From NCBI GenBank assembly GCA_038043185.1, contig JBBTCO010000030.1:1-64000 (forward strand): a stretch of DNA of 64,000 nucleotides, read 5' to 3'. Position numbers and translations under genes: made by a program. Positions 52,437 to 61,635 of the stretch are shown here, piece after piece. How positions within the stretch are numbered: position 1 is the first letter of the stretch; every line of letters starts with the position of its first letter. The stretch is from UBA5009 sp038043185. GTDB lineage: Bacteria > Bdellovibrionota > Bdellovibrionia > Bdellovibrionales > Bdellovibrionaceae. The notes beneath the pieces were generated by a model. It was not told where the DNA came from. It worked only from the letters and a program-made list of their open reading frames with translations, and ran no database searches.

Positions 52437-53503
52437 TTTTTTTCAAAACTAACTTTGTGTAACCAGTTTCTTGTGTCAGGTTTTTCGCCATATTGAATAC
52501 TGGTGATTTCTTCGTGTAAACGGTTAGCAATAGAAGTTTCATTGTATTTAAAAGTCATGCTGGTATCACCATAAACTAATTCACCTACTGGCGAAATGAC
52601 GGCGGCAGTTCCAGTGCCAAAAACTTCTAAGAGTTCGCCCTTGGCGTAAGCTTCGGCAACTTCATTAATGCTAATTTGACGTTCAGAAACGGTTTTGCCC
52701 CAAGATTTGAGCAGTTCCAAAGAGCATTCGCGAAGTCCGCCAGGAAGTATCGTCCCCTGCAGTCCAGGTGTCACAATTTCCTTTTTTAAAACGAAAAAAA
52801 CATTCATGGTGCCGACTTCTTCTATATATTTTTTGTGAACGGCATCAAGCCACAAAACCTGATCAAAACCTTTAGGCCTTGCCAAGGTTGCGGCCTGAAG
52901 AGCCGCAGCGTAATTAGCCGCGGCTTTTGTTTCGCCAAGACCACCCTGAGCTGCACGAATTTGATTTCGCTCAACCCAAATTTTAACTGGCTTAGCCCCA
53001 GAAGCGTAATAGGCACCGACAGGCGAAAGGATCACAAAAAATAAATATTCATCAGCAGGGCGAACTCCAAGAAAAGCTTCGCTGCCAATTAAGGTCGGTC
53101 GAATGTAAAGTGAACTTCCTTTTTCCTTAGGAACCCAAGACGAATCTACGGCAACCACGGTTTCAATGCCTTGAATAAAAATTTCCGCAGGGATTTCTGG
53201 CATACAAAGTCGAGAAGCCCCTTTGGCCATTCTTTTGGCATTGAATTCAGGACGAAAAATGGCGACATCATTATTTTTTTGACGAAAAGCTTTAAGTCCT
53301 TCAAAAAGCGCTTGAGCATAATGAAAAACCGCCGCAGCGGGATCCATTGCTAATGGCGAATAAGGTATAACTTTCGAGTCATGCCAGCCTTTGGCTCGAT
53401 TAAAAGACGAAATAAACATGTGATCAGAAAAATAGCGACCAAAACCCAAAGGCTGCTGAGGTTTTTCTTTCGGTTGAGTATTTTTTGTTACGGGAATGAC
53501 CAT
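52433..53503 (-). CDS. ilvE: Branched-chain amino acid aminotransferase
   Basis: PLP-dependent fold-type IV transaminase interconverting Leu, Ile and Val with their 2-oxo acids. It is the longer BCAT-II-like form (356 residues). The PLP lysine is expected in GETKAAANYAAAL, and EEVGTMNVFF plus GTGTAAVISPVG are conserved cofactor-binding stretches. The start ATG at 53503 is preceded by AAAAAGG. Its stop overlaps that of uvrC by 4 bases in convergent orientation, leaving no room for a terminator between them. Confidence 0.93.
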   Translation of the reverse strand: MVIPVTKNTQPKEKPQQPLGFGRYFSDHMFISSFNRAKGWHDSKVIPYSPLAMDPAAAVFHYAQALFEGLKAFRQKNNDVAIFRPEFNAKRMAKGASRLCMPEIPAEIFIQGIETVVAVDSSWVPKEKGSSLYIRPTLIGSEAFLGVRPADEYLFFVILSPVGAYYASGAKPVKIWVERNQIRAAQGGLGETKAAANYAAALQAATLARPKGFDQVLWLDAVHKKYIEEVGTMNVFFVLKKEIVTPGLQGTILPGGLRECSLELLKSWGKTVSERQISINEVAEAYAKGELLEVFGTGTAAVISPVGELVYGDTSMTFKYNETSIANRLHEEITSIQYGEKPDTRNWLHKVSFEKN

Positions 53504-53584
53504 ACCTTTTTATTTCATGCTTAAATCCAAAGCGCAAATAATCGTCAAACTTGCTTATGACGGTATGCACGGCATCCTAATTTC

Positions 53585-54133
53585 ATGGAGTTTTTAAGTT
53601 TGAAAAGCTATGAAGAAGCCATGAATCTGCATTTACTGAGATATTATCACGAAGTTCTTGGTTTTAACTTTCTTCCGAAAGATTTACTGAGCGAACCCCT
53701 TGCGAAAAGTCCAGCTCATGAAGTTGTTTTTTGGCGCGACAGTTTATCACAGGACAAAGCGGATATAACTCATATTGAATGTGATTTACTGTTTATAAGT
53801 TCGATCGCTTCCTTGGAACAAGAAAGTATTTTTCAAGAACCTTACTGGACCTTATTTAAAAAAATGAAAAATGCTATGGGCTTAGCGCAAATTGAGATGA
53901 AGGTACTTGAATATGTTGGACACTCCGAGAATGAGCTTTTCCACGACCTTTTAAAAATGAAAGTATCTGTGGTTTTGTTAATGAAAGAAAATCCTGAACG
54001 AGGGGATTTTAAAGTTAGTAAAGAGTTTAAATTTTTAGAAACTTACAGTCCTCAAACTGTATCTTCCAGAACAGAGCTCAAGAAAAACTCTTGGGATGAT
54101 TTACAAAAAGTGATGAAGCTCTTCAAAAACTAG
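53585..54133 (+). CDS. Hypothetical cytoplasmic protein
   Basis: An unrecognised protein of up to 182 residues without signal peptide or membrane helices. It contains a mid-sequence block (VVFWRDSLSQDKADITHIEC) and charged helices toward the C-terminus. The ATG at 53585 is followed by GGAG that better serves a TTG at 53600 or the ATG at codon 13, so the start is uncertain. It stands on the plus strand 37 bases before the SpoIID-domain gene. Confidence 0.5.
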   Translation: MEFLSLKSYEEAMNLHLLRYYHEVLGFNFLPKDLLSEPLAKSPAHEVVFWRDSLSQDKADITHIECDLLFISSIASLEQESIFQEPYWTLFKKMKNAMGLAQIEMKVLEYVGHSENELFHDLLKMKVSVVLLMKENPERGDFKVSKEFKFLETYSPQTVSSRTELKKNSWDDLQKVMKLFKN

Positions 54134-54170
54134 ACTGCCAAATTAAGCCTTAATACGTTTCGATTAAGAG

Positions 54171-55358
54171 GTGAAAAAATATTTTTTAACCGCCTTGATT
54201 GTTTTGATGCAACCTGCGGATTCATTTGCGAAATTCATCGATGATTCATTAATTCGAGTGCGCTTATTGAGTGAACAGACTCATTTTTCATTTGAAGGTA
54301 TTGGTGTCGCGTTTAATGGTAAAAAAGAATTTTTTCAAGCCATCGCAATTCCGCAAATCAGTCGCTGGACAGTGCAATTGCAAAATATTTCCGGAAATAC
54401 TTATTGGCAAGTTTCGCAGGTGTATCCTGTGGAAAAGAATTTAATTTTTAAATCCAATGAGCCTTTAGTTGTTTTAGGTCAGAATTTAAGTACGGATCGA
54501 AATTTTTGGCCGGGGATTGTAAGTTTAGTGAAATCAGAAAAGGGAAAGTTCAATCTGATTTCAAGGCTGCCATTAAAAAATTACTTGGCGGGTGTGCTTA
54601 ATGGGGAAATGCCCAAAGATTGGCCCTTATCCACTTTGAAAGCTCAAGCGATTGCGGCCCGGTCGTATGCCCAAAGTATTATGAATGAAAGAAAAAAATT
54701 TTCTTATGACGTCGAGACTGATCATCGGGATCAAGTTTATATTCCAAATGTAACTCCCGATCTTGGTGCGCCCCTGACCAATCAGCAGCGCGCTATTTTT
54801 GAGACGCGAAACATAATTCTTGTAGAGAAAAATCGTTTGCTTAAAGCCTATTTCCACTCCGATTGCGGGGGAGAGTCCGCTTCGGCAAAATCAGTTTGGG
54901 GAGTCTCGCGACCCTCGCTTGTCTTGCCGGGTAAATGCAGTTCAGAAAAAAAATCGGAATGGGTTTATAAAATCGAAGAAGATCAGCTTCTTAAAAAATT
55001 AAAATCAGTTTTACCTCGGCTGAATGGAAGTATTTTTTCTGCTTTTCAATGGATTTATTCACCAAAGTCAGAAAGACTTTCGGAAGTGAAAATTGCATTT
55101 GCCCAAGGCAAGCCTGCTCAGTTGAGCAGTCAAGATTTTCGTAAAGCCTTGGGATACAACAATCTTAAAAGCACTTTATTCAATGTGCAAAAGCAGGATC
55201 ATTTTTATATTTTTAATGGACGAGGCTTTGGCCATGGAGTTGGGCTTTGCCAATGGGGCGCGCGCTCGATGGGTAAGGCAGGAAGTAGTTTTCAAAATAT
55301 TTTAGCTCATTATTATCCAGGGGCAGAGCTTTCAAATGAAGCTTCGATTATGCGTTGA
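54171..55358 (+). CDS. SpoIID/LytB-domain protein
   Basis: Exported protein of 395 residues. After a signal peptide (ALIVLMQPADSFA), a SpoIID domain occupies the middle: LPLKNYLAGVLNGEMPKDWP, then LKAQAIAARSYAQ near 160-172 and CGGESASAKSVWG. The hallmark C-terminal GRGFGHGVGLCQWGARSMGK is near 350-370. SpoIID of Bacillus is a lytic transglycosylase acting on denuded glycan strands; homologues in non-sporulating Gram-negatives are often called amidase enhancers. Here it probably modifies peptidoglycan. The start is a GTG at 54171 with AAGAGG touching it, so the exact initiation site is uncertain. It is convergent with the HEXXH protein gene, 4 bases apart. Confidence 0.9.
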   Translation: MKKYFLTALIVLMQPADSFAKFIDDSLIRVRLLSEQTHFSFEGIGVAFNGKKEFFQAIAIPQISRWTVQLQNISGNTYWQVSQVYPVEKNLIFKSNEPLVVLGQNLSTDRNFWPGIVSLVKSEKGKFNLISRLPLKNYLAGVLNGEMPKDWPLSTLKAQAIAARSYAQSIMNERKKFSYDVETDHRDQVYIPNVTPDLGAPLTNQQRAIFETRNIILVEKNRLLKAYFHSDCGGESASAKSVWGVSRPSLVLPGKCSSEKKSEWVYKIEEDQLLKKLKSVLPRLNGSIFSAFQWIYSPKSERLSEVKIAFAQGKPAQLSSQDFRKALGYNNLKSTLFNVQKQDHFYIFNGRGFGHGVGLCQWGARSMGKAGSSFQNILAHYYPGAELSNEASIMR

Positions 55359-55362
55359 AATA

Positions 55363-56253
55363 TTATGGAGTGAGAGCCTTTGATAGGTAATCTATGAGTT
55401 GTAAGTTCGCTTCGTAGACGCCGGATTGAGAAGTTAGTAAATCATAGACGTTTCCTTGAATAATCGGATCTAGCACATTAATTAAATTTCTAAATGCATC
55501 AATCTGTTCTTTTTCGCTACGTCTTTCCATATGTTTAGACCAAACATGGGCGCGGAGTTGATTCATGCGGTTATAGGTGAAATCTTTGGGTGCGTAAGTC
55601 TTCCAATTTTTGTCTTCTGGGTCGAGGGAAAAATCACGTCGCGACAGAGGATTGGACTCTTGCAGTTTAGCAAATTTTGGATTCATCACGATGATCTCAT
55701 CTATCATTCGTAGAATGGCGCGCGGATCCTGAGTCACTATGGCAGCCATTGTATCACAAAGCAGTTCTGCAAAAGGTTGATGGGAAGACGTCGCCATCAT
55801 CTTATCCATGGCATCCATATTGGGATTTGAAAGAGTTTTTGCTAAAGTCTTTTTATCACGCATATGAATATTATGAGTAACGATCAGATGCGTGATTTCA
55901 TGAGCAACCAGAGCTTTGAAACTTTTCGGTGAAAGTTTAAACGCCTCACTCATCAGTGAAATTGAGTTCGTTTCTAAATTGGCGAATCCAACTTCGTAGA
56001 GAGGATCTTTTGTTAAAAGAAAAGTCATTTGAGCTGGCTTGTTCAGCTCGGGAGTCATTCGGATCACGCTGTCGACGATATTGACAACGACACTTTTTGC
56101 CGACTGCGGAAAGTCCGGCGAAAATTGAAGTTCAAGGCTTGGGGCCTTTTCAAGAGATACAGTGGTCTTAGCGAAGACTTCATAGCATTTGTACTGCGCG
56201 TACACAGGCGAGGAGATTAGAAATAAAATAAGACTGGTAATAAGCGGGTGCAT
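55363..56253 (-). CDS. Exported HEXXH zinc-metalloprotease-like protein
   Basis: Secreted protein of 296 residues with signal peptide (about 1-19, ending VYA) and a zinc-protease signature VAHEITHLI with His118-Glu119 and His122. A possible third ligand glutamate lies later (FAELLCDTMAAI), typical of gluzincin/M48-like arrangements. The mature part before it carries one early cysteine. The overall family is not assigned. An upstream ATG (56277) is open but the signal peptide is cleaner from 56253; neither has an obvious ribosome site. A periplasmic or secreted protease role is inferred from motif and signal only. Confidence 0.7.
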   Translation of the reverse strand: MHPLITSLILFLISSPVYAQYKCYEVFAKTTVSLEKAPSLELQFSPDFPQSAKSVVVNIVDSVIRMTPELNKPAQMTFLLTKDPLYEVGFANLETNSISLMSEAFKLSPKSFKALVAHEITHLIVTHNIHMRDKKTLAKTLSNPNMDAMDKMMATSSHQPFAELLCDTMAAIVTQDPRAILRMIDEIIVMNPKFAKLQESNPLSRRDFSLDPEDKNWKTYAPKDFTYNRMNQLRAHVWSKHMERRSEKEQIDAFRNLINVLDPIIQGNVYDLLTSQSGVYEANLQLIDYLSKALTP

Positions 56254-56507
56254 AGTAGGATTTGAAGCAACCGTCATGCCATAAAGGACTCTGTTGTCTA
56301 CAGCTCAAGTGTCATTCGATCACTTCAACTATTATTTTGGCTCACCACCGATTCGATATGCAATTTTTTATATAATATTTTAAGGTCGCAGCCATAAGAG
56401 CAGTGCAGGCTGAAAACTTCAAGGTCACCGACAGGACCTGGTACCTTTTGGTCTTTTGGTATCTAGTTTGCAATTACAATCTGTTTTGAGAACTATTTGA
56501 GGTTATT

Positions 56508-57059
56508 ATGATTAAAATACTGGCCCTTTTCGGCCTGCTGTCAATTTCATCTACAGTATTTGCCGTTGAGCTCAAGCTTAGCGATCTTAAGAATATTCGC
56601 CTTGAAGCTAAAAATGAGTTCAAGAGTTTTATTGTTGAATTGGCCGATGGGAATACGAAGGTCAGTCATTTAGTTGATATGGATGAAAAGAATTATATCA
56701 TTAGTTATCAAGCTGAAGCTACTTTAGTTAAATTCTCTAAATTTAGTGCAAAAAATAAATTGAATGAAGAGCAAGACTTACTTTTACCCTCTGTAGGAAA
56801 TGGTTGTGCCATCAGCGGATGCTATATTTATGAAAATGGCACTCTTTTAACCGATCAAACAGAGCGAAAAAAAGTTTTAGAAAAAATCTTTTTGGAAGAT
56901 GATTCTCAAGCTTTCTTAGTCAGTCTGCCGACCAAAGAAGTTTTGGATTCAATATTAATAAGTCGTAAAAAAATAGTTGCGAAGTTTTCCTTATTTGGTG
57001 ATTTGGAAAACAGCGAAGGTTTGAGTCTTGGTTTTGCCAGACTCAAAAACAAGGAGTAA
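56508..57059 (+). CDS. Hypothetical secreted protein
   Basis: A 183-residue exported protein, family not recognised. A signal peptide (IKILALFGLLSISSTVFA) is followed by a mature region with a cysteine pair in GNGCAISGCYIYENG (likely a disulfide) and no enzymatic signature. GAGG precedes the ATG. The next secreted gene begins 3 bases after its stop, with AGGAG inside the end of this gene, so both are one operon and may form a pair. Confidence 0.6.
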   Translation: MIKILALFGLLSISSTVFAVELKLSDLKNIRLEAKNEFKSFIVELADGNTKVSHLVDMDEKNYIISYQAEATLVKFSKFSAKNKLNEEQDLLLPSVGNGCAISGCYIYENGTLLTDQTERKKVLEKIFLEDDSQAFLVSLPTKEVLDSILISRKKIVAKFSLFGDLENSEGLSLGFARLKNKE

Positions 57060-57062
57060 CCC

Positions 57063-57467
57063 ATGATGAACCTCACTAAAATAAACTCAATTTTTGCAGT
57101 ATTAGCTGTAATGGTTCTGTCGTTTGCAGCATCGGCTTCAGATTCAGAATGTACTTTAAAATTCAATATGGCTGATCGATTAAATCCTCACGAAGTTTTC
57201 ATCGGCAATCAGTTTCAAAAGAAATTTCCGGCAGCTAAAAAGGCCTTAAAATTAATCTCTCAGCTCCAAGAAGACGGTTATTGCCAATTAGCTATAGGCC
57301 AGCTTCCAGCTTGTAAGATCGATTTTCGCCCTGCTGATGGCTATAATGCCAAAATTCTTTCCTTTTATGCCGTTTATTCAGGTGAGACCCTAGTTGAAAC
57401 AATTCGAAATAAATCGGAAGCTAATGAGATCGTAAACCTCTTAAAAGACGTTCGTTTCTGCCGGTAG
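57063..57467 (+). CDS. Small secreted hypothetical protein
   Basis: A 134-residue exported protein, not recognised. A signal peptide (INSIFAVLAVMVLSFAASA) precedes a mature region with four cysteines (SECTL, GYCQL, PACKI and the final FCR), suggesting two disulfides. It follows the preceding gene by 3 bases with AGGAG at good spacing. The following 177-base AT-rich gap probably holds the promoter of the lipoprotein pair. Confidence 0.6.
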   Translation: MMNLTKINSIFAVLAVMVLSFAASASDSECTLKFNMADRLNPHEVFIGNQFQKKFPAAKKALKLISQLQEDGYCQLAIGQLPACKIDFRPADGYNAKILSFYAVYSGETLVETIRNKSEANEIVNLLKDVRFCR

Positions 57468-57644
57468 TGACTGTTAAGTTTCCAACAGGAGCTAGCCAAA
57501 AATGCGCCTCACCCCCTTATAATTGTCATAAAGAGGTCTGTTTCATTACGAGATTTAATAAAATAACATAATAAATTCAATAAGATAAATCAAAACGTTC
57601 AAGCGGCACATTTCTCGCTGTAGTCATATATCGAAGGAGTCTTT

Positions 57645-58403
57645 ATGAAAAAGACAATACATATAATCTTACTTTCTGCTTTAGTTGCATTGGGGACAAG
57701 TTGTTCCAGTAAGAAAGCGGATGATCCAGTAGCTCCTCCGGTAGGGACAGCTGGACCGGTAACTCAGGATGGAACAGGTGCGACTCCAACAAATTGCACC
57801 AGCTCGAATTCATCGGGAAATACAGTTTGTTTTTCTATGGCTTCATTTTCCACTTTCGTAAGTTATGTCGCCACTCATCCCTTGAATGATCCTAGTAATG
57901 TGCAATTATCTGTTCAATTGTCAGATGTCGGCAATGGTCGTTATGGCGGCACAGTGCAAATTTCCTACACTGATAATGGCACACCATTTAATGGTATTTT
58001 TAACTCAAGCTCTGGAGTCAATAGCGATATCGGCGGAAATCGTGGTTATAACGGCTTTCCAAAATCAGAATTTAATTATTGGTTCACATTTGAGGGTCGA
58101 AGAGTTTTTACAGGTTTTTTCCAAGATCAGTATGGAGCCATTGTTTTAGTGATTGAGAATACTTTAAATACTGGTGATGGATCAGGCGGAGGTTTCTTGA
58201 CTGGCTCTGTTTGGTATCGAAACTTTGCACAAGGTTTAGCCCCTTATAATAATACCGAAAGACAGTGTTGGTTTTTATCGGATGGACCTTACAATTGTCA
58301 GTCTTCAATCGTGATGTCTAAATCTGGTCTGTTTCCTACGGATACATATCGAAAATTAGGAACTTTTAGTGGCTTATCAAAATCAGCGGCATTTGGAAAT
58401 TAA
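57645..58403 (+). CDS. Putative lipoprotein
   Basis: A 252-residue lipoprotein with lipobox LGTSC (cysteine at about 20), then an acidic, Pro/Thr-rich linker (about 21-60). The remaining region looks beta-rich with many Gly, Ser and Asn and aromatic residues (for example GNGRYGGTVQISYTDNGTPF). A cysteine near the C-terminus (RQCWFLSDGPYNCQ) could form a disulfide. Family unknown. AAGGAG precedes the ATG. The second lipoprotein gene follows after 11 bases, so they are co-transcribed. Confidence 0.6.
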   Translation: MKKTIHIILLSALVALGTSCSSKKADDPVAPPVGTAGPVTQDGTGATPTNCTSSNSSGNTVCFSMASFSTFVSYVATHPLNDPSNVQLSVQLSDVGNGRYGGTVQISYTDNGTPFNGIFNSSSGVNSDIGGNRGYNGFPKSEFNYWFTFEGRRVFTGFFQDQYGAIVLVIENTLNTGDGSGGGFLTGSVWYRNFAQGLAPYNNTERQCWFLSDGPYNCQSSIVMSKSGLFPTDTYRKLGTFSGLSKSAAFGN

Positions 58404-58414
58404 GGAGAGCGAGT

Positions 58415-59110
58415 ATGAAAATATCAAATACTAAAAAGCAAGGATGGATGGTTTGGAGCTTCCTTGTTTTCACATTAAGCTTAAGCATAGCTTGTAATAA
58501 AAAGAGCGATGATCAACCTCCGATCTCACCTTATGGTGTTGGTCAGTTTGGCGCTGGTGTATGTACAAATTGTAATTTTGCCCAAGCTCAACTTGGTGCT
58601 GCGCAATCACGAGGCTCATCTTCTTTTCCAGTAACAATTAATTGGACGCTGATTGGTGATCAAAATATGGTCAACCAAACCCTGGCTCAGGGAATGAATC
58701 CACAAAAAAATTATACTGGGCCACTTGCTTTGCAGGGTGCAATGAACTTGAGTCAAAGTGTTCAAGCTGGAAACTGCGTAATTCCCGCAGGACAATATCA
58801 ATTGAGTTCTGTCCAAGCTGGCACAATGAGTTATGGATCAATAAATATTCCACAGCTTGTAGCAGTGGTCGGCGGCGCACAAATCGTATTTAGTTTGCAG
58901 GGAGCGGTTGTTATCGATGCAAATGGCGACGGACAAATTGATGCGATTGCAGGATTATTAAGACCGATGCAAGGCCCCGGCTATAACGGTTATGGTTATA
59001 GTGGCGCTTATCCGGGATATCCTGGGTACCCGGGCTATCCGAATCAGAATCCTGGAGTTGTTGGTGGCATGGTTAGCTGCAACGATGTCGGCGTCTACCT
59101 TTCACAATAA
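58415..59110 (+). CDS. Putative lipoprotein with Gly/Tyr/Pro-rich tail
   Basis: A 231-residue lipoprotein with lipobox LSIAC (cysteine at about 27). The core is Gly/Gln/Asn-rich and beta-like. Near the C-terminus is a short tandem motif of Tyr-Pro-Gly (about 205-222, with PGYPGYPGYP), flanked by a GYNGYGYSG stretch. A cysteine pair in VCTNCNF lies just after the linker. Family unknown; the second member of an 11-base-spaced lipoprotein pair. A strong terminator follows. Confidence 0.6.
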   Translation: MKISNTKKQGWMVWSFLVFTLSLSIACNKKSDDQPPISPYGVGQFGAGVCTNCNFAQAQLGAAQSRGSSSFPVTINWTLIGDQNMVNQTLAQGMNPQKNYTGPLALQGAMNLSQSVQAGNCVIPAGQYQLSSVQAGTMSYGSINIPQLVAVVGGAQIVFSLQGAVVIDANGDGQIDAIAGLLRPMQGPGYNGYGYSGAYPGYPGYPGYPNQNPGVVGGMVSCNDVGVYLSQ

Positions 59111-59137
59111 TTTTTAACTTTCATATTGAAGACACAT

Positions 59138-59170
59138 AAAGGCTCTGAAGTTGACTTCAGAGCCTTTTAA
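59138..59170 (+). terminator. Rho-independent terminator
   Basis: A 13-base perfect stem, AAAGGCTCTGAAG (59138-59150) with CTTCAGAGCCTTT (59155-59167), closed by a TTGA loop and ending in a T-tract. It terminates the lipoprotein operon and separates it from the recombinase gene 16 bases later. Confidence 0.85.
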
Positions 59171-59185
59171 ATTTCTAATTACAAA

Positions 59186-60079
59186 ATGGAATTAACACTT
59201 TGGGTTGAATTTTTTGATGAACTACAAAATGTACGTGGTCGTTCATTAAATACGGTGATGGCTTATCGCCGTGATCTTGAATTATGGACTAAATACAAAA
59301 AAACCGGACAAAGCGTGAGTGGTTTCTATGAGTTCATGAAAAAAGAAGGCCTGTCGCCACGTTCGCAAGCGCGAGTGATCTCTTCGCTACGAACTTATTT
59401 TAGATTTTGTGAATCACGCGGACATTCCTCAGGTGAATTGCGCGAGCTTCGTCCACCCAAGGTGAAAGTTTCTTTGCCGAAAGCACTAACTCAAGGTGAA
59501 TTTGAAAAGCTACTAGAAGCCTGTCAGACTTCGGATCCAAACAAAACATCGCGAAATAAGTTAACGCTGTTGTTACTTTATGGTTTGGGCTGTCGTGTTT
59601 CTGAATTGATCGAGCTGAAAACAGAAGATTTTAGTCCCACCGATAGATGGGTAAAAATACTTGGTAAAGGCAATAAAGAAAGACTTTTGCCGCTAACAGA
59701 TCGTTTGGCTGAATCCTTAAGTTACTATTTGCGTGGAGTGCGTCCTTCCTTAGTTGATAGCAAGACTTCATCCATATTGATTAATGATCGCGGTAATCAG
59801 CCTTCACGTGTTGATGTCTGGCGTTGGTTAGACGCTTGGTCAGTCAAGGCCGGATTCACCGAAACCGTAAATCCTCATCGCTTTCGGCACGGTTGTGCTA
59901 CGGCTTTACTCGAGGGTGGTGCAGATCTTCGTTCCATTCAATTGCTTCTTGGTCATGCCAGTATTCAAACAACACAAATCTACACCAGTGTGACGACTCA
60001 GGTTTTAACCGATACCATCGATCAACATCATCCTTTGTCGGGCCAAAAAAATAAAATTCTGGACGAGTCTGGGATTTAA
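59186..60079 (+). CDS. Tyrosine recombinase, XerC/XerD-like
   Basis: Site-specific recombinase of 297 residues, the normal Xer size. An N-terminal SAM-like core-binding domain (about 1-90) precedes the catalytic domain. Catalytic residues are visible: Arg in GLGCRVSELIEL, Lys in LGKGNKERLLPL, HxxR in PHRFRHGCATAL, His in LLLGHASIQTT and the nucleophile Tyr in QIYTSV. Most likely a chromosome-dimer resolution recombinase. It starts right after a terminator without a clear ribosome site. It lies 1.5 kb from the tRNA-Cys gene and could also be a mobile-element integrase, but the length and motifs favour Xer. Confidence 0.9.
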   Translation: MELTLWVEFFDELQNVRGRSLNTVMAYRRDLELWTKYKKTGQSVSGFYEFMKKEGLSPRSQARVISSLRTYFRFCESRGHSSGELRELRPPKVKVSLPKALTQGEFEKLLEACQTSDPNKTSRNKLTLLLLYGLGCRVSELIELKTEDFSPTDRWVKILGKGNKERLLPLTDRLAESLSYYLRGVRPSLVDSKTSSILINDRGNQPSRVDVWRWLDAWSVKAGFTETVNPHRFRHGCATALLEGGADLRSIQLLLGHASIQTTQIYTSVTTQVLTDTIDQHHPLSGQKNKILDESGI

Positions 60080-60144
60080 TTTCTTTTAATTCCTATTTAA
60101 TAATCTGTTCATAGCGGATTCCAAATTGCTGAATCTGCAGACTT

Positions 60145-61545
60145 ATGATTTTAAAATCTTTCGCAGTCGTTGACGACAAACTTACACCGATTGAACTTGA
60201 ACTGATTCTTTTGCCCGGCTTGCCGCAAATTCATTTCTTAGGTTTAGCAGATCAGGGAATTAAAGAGCTGGATCGAAAAATTAGAAGTGCTTTTCGACAA
60301 CAGGGATTTGAATTTCCTCGCGCTCAACAAGTTGTGGTGAATTTACGCCCGGTGCACTTAAAGAAAAAATCCAAAGGTTTAGATTTAGCCGTTGCGGTTG
60401 CTTTGCTGATGGAAACAAAACAAATCCCCAAATTAATTTCATCCAAAGATTATTTTGTGTACGGAGAATTAACTTTAAGTGGTCATGTGCAAAATGCTGA
60501 AGATCTGGATGCGCTTCCACTAAGTTCCGAAGCCCAAGTGCTGTCGGGAGTTTCTCCGATTCAATGTCGTTTTTATCGATCGGTAATTTCCGAACTTAGG
60601 GATTTATTAAAACCTGCGGAAATTATTTTTCCTTGTGAAGATCTCTGCAAATTTGTCAGGCCTCAATTTGGTTTAGATTTAATGTTTAGCGAAGAAGAAA
60701 GTAAATATCTAAAGTTAGTTGCGTTAGGGGAACATAATATTTTGTTGGCGGGTCCTCCGGGAACAGGAAAATCCACTTGGGCAAAAGCAGTGCCCTCATT
60801 TTTAAAACCGCCGCAAATTACAGACTGGAAAGAAATTAAAGAATTATTTCCTGATCGAAAAATCGAAAATTTTGTCTGGCGCTCCATCATTCAGCCACAT
60901 CACACGAATACAGTGGCGTCCCTCCTGGGTGGTGGAGTGCCAGTACGTCCTGGGGACTTGTCGCGAGCTCATCGCGGCGTTCTTATTATGGATGAATTTT
61001 TAGAATTCCATATTGATGTTCAAGAAGCGCTTCGCGAACCGGTAGAAGAAGGCGTTTTAAGATTGAGTCGAAAAAATCAAAATATTGAATTCCAAACTTC
61101 ATTTTTGTTATTAGCGACGACGAATCTCTGTCCCTGCGGTCAATGGTTACCCGACCATTTTCAAGATTGCATACGAAGTCGAGTGCGGTGCCAGTCCAGA
61201 CGGCAAAAGTTATCGGGTCCTTTATTAGATCGCTTTGATATTGTTTATTTAAAAAAAGGAACAGGCGATAAAAAGATTTCAGGAAAATCAATTCTCGATG
61301 AACTCGAAGCCCTTCGTCCGAACCTGGAAAAGATTTCTGATTCGAGTGATAATATCCTTATTCCAGATGCCATACAAAAGTTGACTACAAGCCAACGTCG
61401 CTGGAAATCCATCGCTCGTGTCGCATCGAGTCTGAGCCGACTCGAAGGCAGTAAAGAGATAAAGCATAATCATTGGGAAGAGGCCTTGGATTATTCTTTA
61501 TGGCCCTTTAAAAAACTGATTCAAGACTTGGGTGAATCTGTTTAA
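60145..61545 (+). CDS. comM: YifB/ComM-type Mg chelatase-like AAA+ ATPase
   Basis: Cytoplasmic AAA+ protein of 466 residues. An N-terminal ChlI-like domain (about 1-170) precedes the ATPase module with Walker A GPPGTGKST near 206-214, GVLIMDEFLEF (Walker B) and the cysteine-rich NLCPCGQW plus DCIRSRVRCQ region before SGPLLDRFDI. In Vibrio, ComM is a branch-migration helicase that helps integrate incoming DNA during transformation; a related role here is inferred from homology. It follows the Xer gene by 65 bases and precedes the tRNA-Cys. Confidence 0.9.
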   Translation: MILKSFAVVDDKLTPIELELILLPGLPQIHFLGLADQGIKELDRKIRSAFRQQGFEFPRAQQVVVNLRPVHLKKKSKGLDLAVAVALLMETKQIPKLISSKDYFVYGELTLSGHVQNAEDLDALPLSSEAQVLSGVSPIQCRFYRSVISELRDLLKPAEIIFPCEDLCKFVRPQFGLDLMFSEEESKYLKLVALGEHNILLAGPPGTGKSTWAKAVPSFLKPPQITDWKEIKELFPDRKIENFVWRSIIQPHHTNTVASLLGGGVPVRPGDLSRAHRGVLIMDEFLEFHIDVQEALREPVEEGVLRLSRKNQNIEFQTSFLLLATTNLCPCGQWLPDHFQDCIRSRVRCQSRRQKLSGPLLDRFDIVYLKKGTGDKKISGKSILDELEALRPNLEKISDSSDNILIPDAIQKLTTSQRRWKSIARVASSLSRLEGSKEIKHNHWEEALDYSLWPFKKLIQDLGESV

Positions 61546-61590
61546 ATTATCACCTCGATAATCCATTCTCTAAATTTCTAATTGCGAAGA

Positions 61591-61619
61591 TTGACTCTCT
61601 GCAAACGAAAAGCTAGCTT
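61591..61619 (+). promoter_or_regulatory. Candidate promoter of the tRNA-Cys gene
   Basis: TTGACT (61591-61596) and TAGCTT (61614-61619) are separated by exactly 17 bases and sit 17 bases upstream of the mature tRNA 5' end. The -35 is good, the -10 weak. Confidence 0.45.
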
Positions 61620-61635
61620 GGGTTTTTTGAACGCC

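Noticed and set aside
59000..59050. Possible nucleotide tandem repeat in the lipoprotein gene
   Set aside because: It only encodes the YPG tail motif in frame and is explained by the protein.
59186..60079. Xer-like gene as the integrase of a mobile island
   Set aside because: Length and catalytic pattern fit a housekeeping Xer recombinase and no flanking repeat or cargo boundary was found in the window; kept only as a possibility in the tRNA finding.
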